Source of the DNA: Cryoendolithus antarcticus | Taxonomy: Eukaryota; Ascomycota; Dothideomycetes; Cladosporiales; Cladosporiaceae | Length of the DNA: 64,000 nt | Direction: 5' to 3' | Assembly: GCA_002077065.1 (NCBI GenBank) | Contig: NAJO01000031.1 | Location: 248,001-312,000, forward strand | Shown here: positions 54,647 to 64,000 of the stretch, piece after piece | Layout of the letters: each line of letters opens with the position of its first letter | How positions within the stretch are numbered: position 1 is the stretch's first letter | Notes under the pieces: model-generated | Database searches by the model: none | The model's input: the letters and a program-made list of their open reading frames with translations, nothing else | Told to the model about the DNA's origin: nothing | Program-made: the position numbers and the translations under genes

Positions 54647-57229
54647 ATGTCCCGATTCTTCCACGGCAGCGACAGCGAGAGCTCCAGCTCGGACGAGGAA
54701 TTCGACGTCAACGACCCAGCAGCAGAGGACTCCGAGGCCGAATCCTCAGAAGAGGATTCGGATGCGGGAAGCGGCGATGACAGCTCCAGCGATAGCGATG
54801 AGGCGACTGGGGCTAACAAATTCTTGAAGTCAAGTGACGACGAATCAGAGTCGGGCAGCGATGAGGAGAAAGTCACAATCGTCAAGTCTGCAAGAGACAA
54901 ACGCTTTGATGAGTTGGAGGCGATCATCAGACTCATTGAGAATGCTCAGAGGATCTCGGATTGGTCCGTGATCAACGACCAGTATGACAAGATGAACCGG
55001 CAAATACCCGTGCTGGTGCGTGACCTGGATGGCAAGCCACCGAAGATGTACGTCAAGACTATTGCGGACCTGGAGACGTCGGTGTCGGAGGCTTTCGAGA
55101 AGCAGAAGGTCACACCGAAAAAGATGAACCCGATCGCGCAAAAGGGAATGAATGCGCTCAGGCAGAAGATCAAGAAGAACAACCGCGACTATGCTACAGA
55201 ACTCACTGCATTCCGAGAGGATCCCGATGCTTTTATGAAAGAGGATGTTGTCGAGGAGGTTGTTGTCGCACCCAAGAAGACGAAGAGCAAGTCGGCACTT
55301 CTGTCGCAGAACCCAGACAACATCGAGGGTGGCGACGATGGCTTTACCATGGTCGGAGCTGGTGGCAAGGCGATGATCTACACACCAGAGAGCATACTGA
55401 AACACCTCCGATCGATCGTGGAGTCGCGAGGCAGGAAGAATACGGACAGACTCGAGCAGATCCGCATCATGGAGAGGCTGTTCGATGTAGCGGTCAGCGA
55501 CTACCAGCGTGTGCGTGTGCTACTCAGCTTGATCTCTACGCGCTTTGATCTAAACTCTGGAACTGGCGCCGAGATGAACAAGGAGCAGTGGAAGCTGGCA
55601 CAGCAGGGTATTGCCACGCTCCTTGAGATTCTCGAGGCAGACCACGACATGATCGTCGTACCAGAGGGAGCGGAAGAGTGGGAGGATGATGACAAGCAGC
55701 CTACAATCACCCCAGGGGAGCTCTTCAAGATCCCTGGCAACGTTGTCGCATTCGTTGAGCGTCTCGATGATGAGCTGAATCGCAACCTGCAAAACCTTGA
55801 TCCTCACACAGCAGAGTATGTCGAGCGTTTGACTGACGAGGGCGTACTGTACGCCAATATTTTACGCTGCTTGATTTACAGCGAGCGTCTGAAGGCCGAC
55901 AAACGCATTGAGCTGTCCCAAGCCAACGTTAACCAGATCGTCATCCGCCGCCTCGAGCATGTCTACTTCAAGCCCGCACAGGTCGTCACGATCATGGAGG
56001 AGAACACATGGCGTGCAATTCCGGAAACGCTCGACTCGACTATCACACCACGTAGTCAAAGCAACGACGTCTCGACTCTCGTCGAGACCCTCTGCGGCTA
56101 CCTCTTCCAGAATGACGCTGGCATCAGTCGAGCTCGCGCCATGCTGTGTCAATGCTACCACTCTGCTCTCCACGACCAATACTTCAAGGCACGCGATATG
56201 ATGCTCATGTCTCATCTCCAAGAGACCATCACATCCTTCGACATCTCCACTCAGATTCTCTACAACCGCACCCTGACCCAAGTCGGTTTGTGCGCCTTCC
56301 GCGCTGGCCTGATCTATGAGTGCCAGAACAGTCTGCAGGAAATATGCGGTAGCCAGCGCCAGAAGGAGCTTCTCGCGCAAGGTCTGCAGATGCAACGCTA
56401 CAGCCAAATCACCCCCGAGCAAGAGCGTATGGAGCGCCAACGCCAGCTTCCCTTCCACATGCACATTAACCTCGAACTCCTCGAATGCGTCTACCTCACC
56501 TGCTCCATGCTGCTGGAGATTCCCCTCCTCGCCCAAGTGGGCTCTAGCCCGGATGTGCGCAAGCGCGTGATCTCGAAATCTTACCGCCGAATGTTGGAGT
56601 ACCATGAGCGCCAGATCTTTACCGGCCCGCCAGAGAACACTCGCGACCACGTGATGCTGGCTTCGAAAGCCCTGGCTGCAGGGCTATGGAAGCATGCTGC
56701 TGAGCTGATCACGTCGATCAAGATCTGGGAGTTGATCCCGAACAAGGATGGTATCATCACCATGCTCGCGGCTCAGATCCAAGAAGAGGGTCTTCGCACA
56801 TACCTCTTCACCTACGCGCCTTTCTACGATACGCTCTCTGTCTCGAAGCTGGCTGGCATGTTCGAGCTCTCGGAGAACAAAATTACGGCCATCGTGTCGA
56901 AGATGATCCATCACGAAGAGCTGGCTGCTGCGCTTGATCAGGTCAACTCGGCTATCATCTTCAGAAAGGGTGTTGAGCTCAGCAGACTGCAGAGCTTGGC
57001 TCTTACATTGAGCGACAAGGCGAGTAACCTGATTGAGAGCAACGAGAGGGTACTGGAGCAGAGGACGCAAGGCACTAGCAATGCCTTTGAGAGGCAACCT
57101 CAACGCGGTGGCAGGGGAGGACGTGGTGGTCGTGGTCGAGGTGGCGGGCGTGGTGCTCAGGGTGCACCGCACCGGGGTGGCGGAGGGTTCACTGGTGGTG
57201 CGCTGGGTAATGCTATTCGGGCTCAATAG
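54647..57229 (+). CDS. NIP1: Translation initiation factor eIF3 subunit c (NIP1)
   Basis: One exon, 860 aa from the ATG at 54647, chosen because [20 protein letters not shown] is the standard fungal start. An acidic Ser/Asp/Glu N-terminus (residues 1-75) is the region that in yeast contacts eIF1 and eIF5. The helical eIF3c body follows ([40 protein letters not shown]). A PCI domain occupies about residues 600-790, with [22 protein letters not shown]. The end is an RGG-rich tail ([19 protein letters not shown]), a typical PRMT1 substrate pattern. eIF3c is a core subunit that binds the 40S ribosome and organises the pre-initiation complex. Confidence 0.95.
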   Translation: MSRFFHGSDSESSSSDEEFDVNDPAAEDSEAESSEEDSDAGSGDDSSSDSDEATGANKFLKSSDDESESGSDEEKVTIVKSARDKRFDELEAIIRLIENAQRISDWSVINDQYDKMNRQIPVLVRDLDGKPPKMYVKTIADLETSVSEAFEKQKVTPKKMNPIAQKGMNALRQKIKKNNRDYATELTAFREDPDAFMKEDVVEEVVVAPKKTKSKSALLSQNPDNIEGGDDGFTMVGAGGKAMIYTPESILKHLRSIVESRGRKNTDRLEQIRIMERLFDVAVSDYQRVRVLLSLISTRFDLNSGTGAEMNKEQWKLAQQGIATLLEILEADHDMIVVPEGAEEWEDDDKQPTITPGELFKIPGNVVAFVERLDDELNRNLQNLDPHTAEYVERLTDEGVLYANILRCLIYSERLKADKRIELSQANVNQIVIRRLEHVYFKPAQVVTIMEENTWRAIPETLDSTITPRSQSNDVSTLVETLCGYLFQNDAGISRARAMLCQCYHSALHDQYFKARDMMLMSHLQETITSFDISTQILYNRTLTQVGLCAFRAGLIYECQNSLQEICGSQRQKELLAQGLQMQRYSQITPEQERMERQRQLPFHMHINLELLECVYLTCSMLLEIPLLAQVGSSPDVRKRVISKSYRRMLEYHERQIFTGPPENTRDHVMLASKALAAGLWKHAAELITSIKIWELIPNKDGIITMLAAQIQEEGLRTYLFTYAPFYDTLSVSKLAGMFELSENKITAIVSKMIHHEELAAALDQVNSAIIFRKGVELSRLQSLALTLSDKASNLIESNERVLEQRTQGTSNAFERQPQRGGRGGRGGRGRGGGRGAQGAPHRGGGGFTGGALGNAIRAQ

Positions 57230-57495
57230 TGCTGGGATTGAGCATGGCGTTTGGTGGTGCATGGGAGGGAGGTTACTGTTGTAGCCGGCAGATCCGAAAG
57301 TGACTGAGTCGTCAAGAGTCGAGATGCTAGACGATGCAATGCATTCGGTCTATTTACACGGTCACATTATGGCTGAAGTGGTCATCGTACAGGAAAAGAT
57401 ATACACGTGAAACTCAGAGTAGGGTATCATGCAACTCCACCTCCTGCCTCGCCCGTGATCCAATGACATCCATTCCCATCACCTCTTCATATCTC

Positions 57496-58467
57496 TCAAG
57501 ACCTCACCCCTCCCATCATCCAGTTCCCCACCACCGGCACACCCCTCAACATATCATCATACCCTCTTCCAATCCACCCTCCCGCCTCCCCCGCCCTTCC
57601 AACAACCCCAAGTCCCCCAGCCATCCAAACCGCCGTCACCAAAGCCGAGATACCATGTATAAGCCACCTCCTCCGCGCCCGTCGCGCATCGCCATTCCCA
57701 TTCTGCGCCGAAATATTCTCCGGCAGCACACCACTCCACTTCGCAATCCCCCACGTAAAATGCCACACAGCCGTCCCCACTAACGCAGTGTAGCCGATAT
57801 AAGAGATTATCGGCGCGCGCGCAAAGCCGTGCGAGACGTAGCTGAGGTTAATATTCGAGCTCCCGCCCTCTGCTCGTGCGGGGATAACGCGGTTCACTAG
57901 GGTGTGAGCTGCGATGATCGGCACCAGCACGTACCCGAGCTTCGACTGCGAGGACAGAACCGGCCAAAGCGCAGAGCGGTATTTACGTTTCTCCGCGCGA
58001 GTCTCCGCGCCGTAGCGCTCGGCGGCGAGGTTCCGGCGGTAGAGACGCAGGCCTACGCCTGAGGCGACGTGGATTACCAAGGGAGCGATTATGAGGAGGG
58101 GTTCGGCTATGGGCCAGGATTGGTAGTAGGGCCGCGTTAGGAGGAGGTAGGGTTCTGATGCCGGGACGCTCTGTGTTATGAGGGGGATGAGGGATGTGTT
58201 TGTGATGTGTGCTGTTGCGAAGGCGAGGAAGGTTAGGGAGGAGAATTTCTGGAGCCGGAGGAGGTAGTAGATTGGTGTGTGGCTGTTGCCAGATAGGCCG
58301 AGGTGGGAGGAGGGAGGAGGAGATTGCGATGGTGGGGGTCGGGTTGAGGGGTTCGAGGGCGGGAAGTAGGAGTCGGGGGAATTGTCTTCAAGGTGGATTG
58401 GGGTTTCTTCTATGGGGGAGGGGTCGAGGGATTGAAGGGGTTCGAAGGGGTTGTCGCGGTCGGCCAT
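57496..58467 (-). CDS. MCP1: MCP1-like mitochondrial outer membrane protein (DUF1691)
   Basis: One exon, 323 aa. After a Pro/Ser-rich N-terminus of about 65 residues there are about five hydrophobic segments, including LTFLAFATAHITNTSLIPL, LLIIAPLVIHVASGVGLRLY and LGYVLVPIIAAHTLVNRVIP. The histidines in the helices (TAHITN, VIHVASG, AAHTLVNR, WHFTWG) are characteristic of the DUF1691 domain of yeast Mcp1. In yeast, Mcp1 works with Vps13 at contacts between mitochondria and vacuole or ER and suppresses loss of ERMES. The same role here is inference. The gene converges on eIF3c. Confidence 0.85.
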   Translation of the reverse strand: MADRDNPFEPLQSLDPSPIEETPIHLEDNSPDSYFPPSNPSTRPPPSQSPPPSSHLGLSGNSHTPIYYLLRLQKFSSLTFLAFATAHITNTSLIPLITQSVPASEPYLLLTRPYYQSWPIAEPLLIIAPLVIHVASGVGLRLYRRNLAAERYGAETRAEKRKYRSALWPVLSSQSKLGYVLVPIIAAHTLVNRVIPARAEGGSSNINLSYVSHGFARAPIISYIGYTALVGTAVWHFTWGIAKWSGVLPENISAQNGNGDARRARRRWLIHGISALVTAVWMAGGLGVVGRAGEAGGWIGRGYDDMLRGVPVVGNWMMGGVRS

Positions 58468-59270
58468 GGTGACGGTGTGAGGATTGAAGTATGAAGAAGA
58501 GGGCTGGGCGGGCAGGGAAGGCGACGGTGAGCACGATGGAGCCTACGTACTTTTGCGAATGCGATGATCTCGAGGTCTAGTGTCATAGCGAGCCTTCCGT
58601 TACGCCTCCCGCAAGCTTGTATGTCTTATTCATGCCACGCTATTTTTCGTCCGGTCTGCATCAGACCACCACGTGCAAGCCTGGATAATTGTGTGGTGTG
58701 GATCCGTAATCCGCTCGATCCAGCCTATCCGCCCAGTCGCCAATCAAGCGGCTATGATCGTTTCCTACCGAATCCTACTGTAGCATCAATATGGACGCAG
58801 TCGGAAATTACCGAATCTGGCAAAGCGACCGCGCCATGGTTGATCAGCCGTGGGACCCACGAAGGATGCAACATGGATGCGCAATGTTCGCAGACGCTAA
58901 CCCGCAAGCTTCGAGCTGCATCGCGACGTCGCCTACGCGGTAGCTGCGGCACAGGTAGTTAGTTACTCAATCTCACGCTCGAGCTTGCTCTCGACTTCCC
59001 CTTTCTCTCTCTTCTCCACAAAGTCTTACGGGCAATTGATCGCTGGAGACTGGGACCCATTGGAGAGGGTACTGCTGCCGAGACGCATGACTGTGCCATC
59101 CCTTGTCGATAACTGGGATCGAACCTCTCACTGACATCGCAGCTGAGGTATTGTCGTCGGTGGCATTGTAGCCAAGCAGCCCTGAGGAAGTCCCGAGCAG
59201 TTGGAGAAGCGAAGTCAAGTATCTGTAACATATCAGCCCTGTCGATCGCCAAATCTTACAGACTTCAGCA
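58468..59270. other. Divergent intergenic region, MCP1 / GMC oxidoreductase
   Basis: About 800 bp. No protein-like reading frame with a recognisable feature was found on either strand. Confidence 0.45.
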
Positions 59271-61097
59271 ATGGCGAACGAACACAGTTCTGACAACACC
59301 GAGACTTACGACTTTATACTCGTCGGTGCCGGCTCAGCAGCATGCCTCCTCGCATCACGCCTGTCGCAGCAACTACCAGATCATCGGATCTTGATCCTTG
59401 AGGCCGGCCAACATGTGCAAAACGATCCCAAAGTAGAGACACCTGGGTTATCTGGGGACCTCCAGGGCAATCCCGCGTATGATTGGGACTTCGCCAGTCA
59501 ACCGGAACCAGGTCTGAATGGACGGAGGATCCCTCATCCGAGAGGGAGACTGGCGGGCGGGACTAGTGCGATCAACAGCCACAGTGTCGTGTTCCCCAGC
59601 TACGAGTGGCAAGATCGCATTGCCAATGATCTGCTTCCCAAGTCTGGAAAAGCGGACTGGTCTGCGCAGGGCATGGAAGACTGCTACGAGCGGTGGCATA
59701 CTGTGACCTCAAGGGAGAGCGACGGCGGTAGTGATGAGCGTATCCGGACATCCTATCCGCACGAGCTGGACGAGCTACAGATGCATTGGATCAAAGCCTT
59801 CGAAGAGCTTGGTCATAGCACGACCGCCGCAGGCTTCAACGAAAGCTCTCGAGGTGCAGTCACTATCACCAATGCTATTGATGCGTCAAAGGGCGAAAGG
59901 AGTCATGCTGCTACGGCATTCCTGGAGCCTGCGCTGAAGCGTGGCAATGTGACACTTAAGACGGGCGTGTCAATCGACAACATCGTCTTTGACGAGATAC
60001 GGACGTCCGATGGGAAGCTGAATGCCAAAGGCGTTCGGTATACTACAGGCGGGGTTGAGCATGTAGTCAGTGGCAGGGATATCATTGTCTCCGCGGGCGT
60101 GTTCGGATCTCCCGCGATTCTGGAGCGCTCGGGAATAGGATCCAAGGAGGTTCTTGCAGCTGCTAAAGTCCCTGGTCTCTACGAGCTATCTGGCGTAGGA
60201 GAGAATCTGCAAGATCATCTGAACTGCAGCTTGTCAATCGAGGTCAACGACGATGTTCCCACCCGCGACAACGTCCTCCGCAACCCGGACTTGCAACGCG
60301 CCTCCTCGATGGAGTACGAGCGAAGTCACACCGGCCGGCTGGCAGAAGGGCCGGCGTATAGCTTCGCATTCACCCCTTTGCAGCTTCTCGAGACGCCTTC
60401 GGAAACGGGGAAGCTCGATGAAACAGTCCAACGAGAGCTCAGCGGAGTCACCTCGCCTGGCCTCCAAGCGCAGTACTCGTTCATCCGACAAGCTATCGCT
60501 AGCCCGACCGAAGCGACAGCCTCAACGCTTCTCATCCGCTGCCAGCGGAATCGCGACTTAGAGTCAATGCCGACAGGCACACCCGCTATGGTCGCCGGAA
60601 ACTACGCCACAGTCGTCGCCATGCTCGCACACCCTTTCTCCCGCGGCAGCTGCCACATCACCTCCTCCGCACCTGCTCAATACCCAGAGATAGAATTCAA
60701 CTACCTCTCCCATCCCCTCGACACCGAGATCTTCGCCCGCCACCTCCGCCTCATCGAACGCCTCTTCCACGGCCCTACATTCACATCCCTCGCTAAACCT
60801 AATGGCCGCCGCTTGCCGCGCAGCTGTCCGAAGCCGTTAGAGACGCTGGAAGAGGCACGGGGAATATTGCCGATTAATGCGGCTACGAACTATCATCCTT
60901 GTGGGACTTGTGCGATGATGAAAGAGGAACTCGGGGGAGTGGTGAATGAGAGGCTGAGGGTTTATGGGACGGGGAATGTGAGGGTTTGCGATGCCAGCAT
61001 CTTACCCGTCATACCCCGTGGTAATATCCTAGCGGCGGTGTACGCCTTCGCTGAGAAAGCGGCGGAGATCATTGTGCGAGATGTGAAAGCGACTTAG
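59271..61097 (+). CDS. GMC-family FAD-dependent oxidoreductase
   Basis: One exon, 608 aa. The FAD-binding start DFILVGAGSAACLLASRLSQ fits the GxGxxxxxxA dinucleotide fold. GMC signature 1 lies around PRGRLAGGTSAINSHSVVFP and signature 2 around SAGVFGSPAILERSGIG. VGENLQDHLNC is typical. The catalytic His is in YHPCGTCAMM near residue 545, and the partner position is the Asn of PRGNILAAVYAFAEKAAE. No signal peptide is visible, so it is probably intracellular, unlike secreted glucose or aryl-alcohol oxidases. It is closest in pattern to choline dehydrogenase-like fungal enzymes, often found in secondary metabolism. The substrate is unknown and no pathway genes lie beside it. Confidence 0.9.
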   Translation: MANEHSSDNTETYDFILVGAGSAACLLASRLSQQLPDHRILILEAGQHVQNDPKVETPGLSGDLQGNPAYDWDFASQPEPGLNGRRIPHPRGRLAGGTSAINSHSVVFPSYEWQDRIANDLLPKSGKADWSAQGMEDCYERWHTVTSRESDGGSDERIRTSYPHELDELQMHWIKAFEELGHSTTAAGFNESSRGAVTITNAIDASKGERSHAATAFLEPALKRGNVTLKTGVSIDNIVFDEIRTSDGKLNAKGVRYTTGGVEHVVSGRDIIVSAGVFGSPAILERSGIGSKEVLAAAKVPGLYELSGVGENLQDHLNCSLSIEVNDDVPTRDNVLRNPDLQRASSMEYERSHTGRLAEGPAYSFAFTPLQLLETPSETGKLDETVQRELSGVTSPGLQAQYSFIRQAIASPTEATASTLLIRCQRNRDLESMPTGTPAMVAGNYATVVAMLAHPFSRGSCHITSSAPAQYPEIEFNYLSHPLDTEIFARHLRLIERLFHGPTFTSLAKPNGRRLPRSCPKPLETLEEARGILPINAATNYHPCGTCAMMKEELGGVVNERLRVYGTGNVRVCDASILPVIPRGNILAAVYAFAEKAAEIIVRDVKAT

Positions 61098-61447
61098 CCT
61101 CGCTGCTCAGAAGTAGTCAAAGACATCAGATATAGATCACGTTGGAGAAATGCCAGAAGCAGGGAATATGCGGCTAGGAATGTCAGTAGGAGTAATCACA
61201 AAAATATTTCTAGACACTAGCCCCGCTGCATCATGTCTCCACTCGTCTATTGCTCGCCAGATCGGTTGCGTAGACCGCCCACCTCCTTGTTGCACATTGT
61301 CGTACCTTCAAGAATTCACCCACTCCCCTGAGCACGGGCCACTCATATGCTACCTTGCGCCACGGGTTTGACTGATCTTCCACATCGCGTCCACCAACTC
61401 GAGTACCACCATCGCTACCGCACAGCTCCACCTTTGTAGCAGAAGTC
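61098..61447. other. Intergenic region upstream of the C2H2 gene
   Basis: About 350 bp between tandem plus-strand genes; no gene or clear motif. Confidence 0.4.
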
Positions 61448-62259
61448 ATGGCTCCCGTATGTCCTCCCTAGACCCGAGTCTCGATATCGTGCTAAATCAC
61501 ATTTCTAGCATGGCTCCAGCCTGCCCAAGGCCGCTACGGAAAGCGCAAAAGCAGCACGACGAGCGTTCTTCTGTAGGTCTGCACCGCTACAAGTGCCTTC
61601 TGGTTCTCCACACTCCAGGCCGTCTGGGGTAGACTCTCGACGAACTTCACGAACCTGACAAACAACAGGCGAACTCTGCCAAAAAGGCTACGCCCGCATG
61701 AATGAGTACGAGGCCCACGAAGGAAGCTACGATCACCAGCATCGAAAGGTATGCCTCCCGAGTCTCTGACTCCCAATCCCCGCTGTTGCAGTCAACCGTT
61801 CTGTGCTTTGTCGTCTTGATGCGCGGCTTACTGCAACTCCGCCCGGACATCTACTGATCACATGCAACGCAGAGGTTGAAGGAGATGAAATCCCTAACCC
61901 GCGACCCCTCTCTAAACCAACCCTCCGCTTCCACATCCCGCTTCACAAACGCCCAGTCCGGCGAACTCCGCTCCCTCGCCCTCCCCTCCATCACACCGAC
62001 CACAGGAGCGAAGAAGAAACCCGTTTTCCGTACCGTCGGCGGCCCCGCCCCGTCCACAGCCACCACTACAGCAACGACTGTTGGTTCTCTACCTGGGTTG
62101 CCTGGATTGGCTGGACTGCCCGGCGGGGACGAAAGTGGAGCTGTGAGGAATGGCTGGGCGAGTGAGGCGTACGATCCGGGGGTCGTGAGTGGGTGTAGTG
62201 ATGACTGTGGGGTTTGCGATCCACGGACCAGGGGACGGGGGATCGTGTTGCCTATGTGA
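61448..62259 (+). CDS. C2H2 zinc-finger protein (4 exons, 9-nt first exon)
   Basis: Proposed exons are 61448-61456 (only Met-Ala-Pro), 61509-61572, 61669-61748 and 61873-62259, giving 179 aa. Splicing of exons 2 and 3 rebuilds a Cys codon across the intron and yields FFCELCQKGYARMNEYEAHE followed by GSYDHQHRKRLKEM, a C-x2-C..H-x5-H finger. I recall fungal C2H2 finger proteins with this core, continuing with KKKPVFRTVGG and a Gly/Leu/Pro-rich stretch as here. The reassembly of a complete finger from three exons is strong support for the model. Function is unknown, with RNA or splicing roles suggested for similar fingers. Confidence 0.75.
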
Positions 62260-62439
62260 GAAGGTAGTGAGGGAGGTGGAAATGGAGTAGTTATGGGATT
62301 AGCGACGGCGTCCTGGAAGTGTTGAGTGTCCCACTGCTGGTCTACGTACGGCGAGACTACGTGCTCGTCGTACGTTACCGTGAGCCATTCCATTCGCAAA
62401 TCTTACAGTATGTCTGGTGCTACACCACCACACTCCGCT

Positions 62440-63826
62440 CTACGCAACAATCTCAACCCCACCCGGATCCAACCGTTCCCTCCACTCCTCCTCACCCGCC
62501 TCCTCCGCCCCAGAAACCCTAACATCCAGCCTCGCGATCTCACCCCTTTCAGCATGCCGCTTCGGCTGCAGCGTCACCCTCTGCGCCACGGGATACACAT
62601 ACGCGCCCTTCTGCAGTCTCGCCCCACCCTCCCCAACCCTCAAACTAGGATCATGCAGCGCAAGGCCGATAACGTCGTTGTAGAACTCGTCTAGTGAGCC
62701 GGCTTGGTGTTTTGTCTCGTACATCCTCAGTCGATCGAAGGGAAAGGATTGTGTGGTTTCGTCGGGGTATAAGCTCGGGTCATCGTTGTCCGGGTCGGTG
62801 GTGGAGAATTTGCGTTTGAGGCCGCGCACGTGGTCTTCGGAGGAGGGGATGAAGTACTCGTAGTCGAACTCTTTCATTGGTTTCTCGCCGCGTTTACCTT
62901 CTTCCCAGGCTTCTTCGCGCTCAGCGTACGCGGCATCCTGGGCTTCGTTCGCCACGGGGCGCAGAATCGCAGTGTCGAGACGTGTATCGTAGCGCGTGGA
63001 GCCGAGAGGGTTGGCGCGGAATTTGAAGAGCATGTGCCAGCCCGAAGGTGGTATGGCGCTGAGGTCTGGGAGGAGGGGGTAGGAGTCTAGTAGCTCGAGG
63101 GAGGGTTTTGTTGGATGTGTGGGGTTCGTCCAGGCAGCTTGCTCGGCGGGTGTGGAGGGTGCGCCGAGGATGTTGTGTTCGGTTTGCTCGCCTTGGACTA
63201 TGTCTTCTGGGTAGGCAAGGTCGAAGCCCTTCACTATGTGGCGGATGATGTTCAAGGGGTCGTCTTTTTCTAGTGCTGTGTTTGATTTGGAGGGTGTGCC
63301 GTTTGTCTTCGGCTTGCGGTCACTGCGGCGGTTGAGAATGTCTTTCGAAGAGCCAGTGGCGAACATCTGCGGACTACTGCTTGCGGCGTATTCTGTGCGA
63401 CGGAGGAAGGAGACTTGATCTGTGGCTGAGGCGGATTTGGAGAGGGAAGCGAGAGGACGGAGCAGAGGTTTGTCGCGGGGATGGACGTGGCGAGGGCCAG
63501 GACGGATCATGATTGCTGGTCTTGTCAGCGAAGTCCATGCGCCGCGCTCACCATAGAAATTCACCAGACTCGTCCCCGTCAAAGGCACCTGGTATGCCGA
63601 CCAGGTCTATGGGCATGCCCAATTCAGCATCTGCTTCGATGTTGAGCGGCTGCTCGCGCGCCAGTCGCGATGCATAGCCTGCGCTCGTGTACTGTCCTCC
63701 TGCCAGACCAGTGCCGGGGATGTCGAGAAGCTTTGGGGGGAGCGGTGGTGGGGGGAGTTGATTTGAGTAGCGGATGCGAGCAATGTAGTCCTGGTGCACG
63801 CTTCGCTCGGGGCGTTGGGAGGACAT
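62440..63826 (-). CDS. PAF1: RNA polymerase II-associated factor PAF1 (2 exons)
   Basis: Exons are 63826-63565 and 63515-62440 with a GTGAAT donor, giving 445 aa. The N-terminus has the hallmark QDYIARIRYSNQLPPPPLPP, then GYASRLAREQPLNIEADAEL and PIDLVGIPGAF. The second exon opens with HPRDKPLLRPL and FLRRTEYAAS, which in Paf1 mediate binding to Ctr9. Conserved KEFDYEYFIPS and AYVYPVAQRVTLQPKRHAE follow. PAF1 is a core subunit of the Paf1 complex, which travels with Pol II and promotes H2B ubiquitylation, H3K4 methylation and 3'-end formation. The 3' end is convergent with the C2H2 gene. Confidence 0.93.
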
Positions 63827-64000
63827 TATGGATGATTACTGCGTTTATGTGCGAGCTGCAACACAACCAGCTCTGTGCAATGAGCGATAAGGCGATCCTC
63901 ACCACTGACATTGAACCTCCAAAGTGAGGTGTCGCGCGTCGGGGGAGGCGGAGGCAGGTCCGGTAAGCCTCAGGCACATCGCTGCAAAGTGGAACGCGAC

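Noticed and set aside
41477..57229. Long antisense open frames inside real genes, for example 42045-42872 opposite the NOL8-like gene and 55862-56650 opposite eIF3c
   Set aside because: They mirror codon bias of strongly supported genes and have biased composition without domains.
61851..62399. 182-aa minus-strand open frame with Pro-rich sequence
   Set aside because: The plus strand carries the last exon of the C2H2 gene, joined by consensus splice sites to a complete zinc finger. The minus frame has no domain.

Overview
The window is nuclear DNA of a filamentous ascomycete. The evidence is many short GT..AG introns of about 45-140 bp, compact genes on both strands, and orthologues of typical fungal housekeeping genes: BCS1, CDK11, NDUFAF7, RCC1, TFB2, PRMT1, BRL1/BRR6, eIF3c, MCP1 and PAF1. 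The mix of small secreted proteins, a multi-module chitin-binding protein and fungus-specific unknowns suggests a Dothideomycete, possibly Mycosphaerellales. That placement is inference. I saw no CRISPR array, rRNA, convincing tRNA or intact transposon.

Layout. 1-3.3 kb: the 3' side of BCS1 runs off the left edge, then an RRM protein. 3.8-7.7 kb: a badly decayed DEAH-box RNA helicase. 8.4-13.1 kb: a 76-aa protein, CDK11-like kinase, NDUFAF7-like methyltransferase and a GNAT acetyltransferase. 14-17 kb: a broken RING gene, a 177-aa unknown and an RS-rich nuclear protein. 17.9-23.6 kb: cyclase-fold hydrolase, RCC1, MFS transporter. 25-31 kb: BTB-like repeat protein with an in-frame TAG, TFB2, a Ser-rich unknown. 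31-38 kb: alkyltransferase-like DNA-repair protein, PRMT1, a COX14-like membrane protein, a 59-aa microprotein, a four-exon unknown and a Tic20-like membrane protein. 38-43.7 kb: double-GFA protein, BRL1/BRR6, NOL8-like protein and a Cys-rich membrane protein. 44-48.7 kb: a GPI-type wall protein gene with six hevein (CBM18) modules and several apparent lesions. 49.5-54.2 kb: DUF2458 protein, an unknown, and a cluster of three related small secreted Cys-rich proteins, one intact and two broken. 54.6-64 kb: eIF3c, MCP1, GMC oxidoreductase, a four-exon C2H2 protein and PAF1.

Two themes stand out. First, most long housekeeping genes read cleanly, while four loci (helicase, RING protein, chitin-binding protein, secreted Cys-rich family) hold several nonsense codons and frameshifts each. 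This points to real gene decay rather than uniform sequencing error, although several indels sit in short C or A runs and need read-level checking. Second, introns are informative: four hevein modules are split by a phase-1 intron at the same place, the secreted family shares its first intron and differs in all others, and two genes have coding exons of only 9-10 nt.
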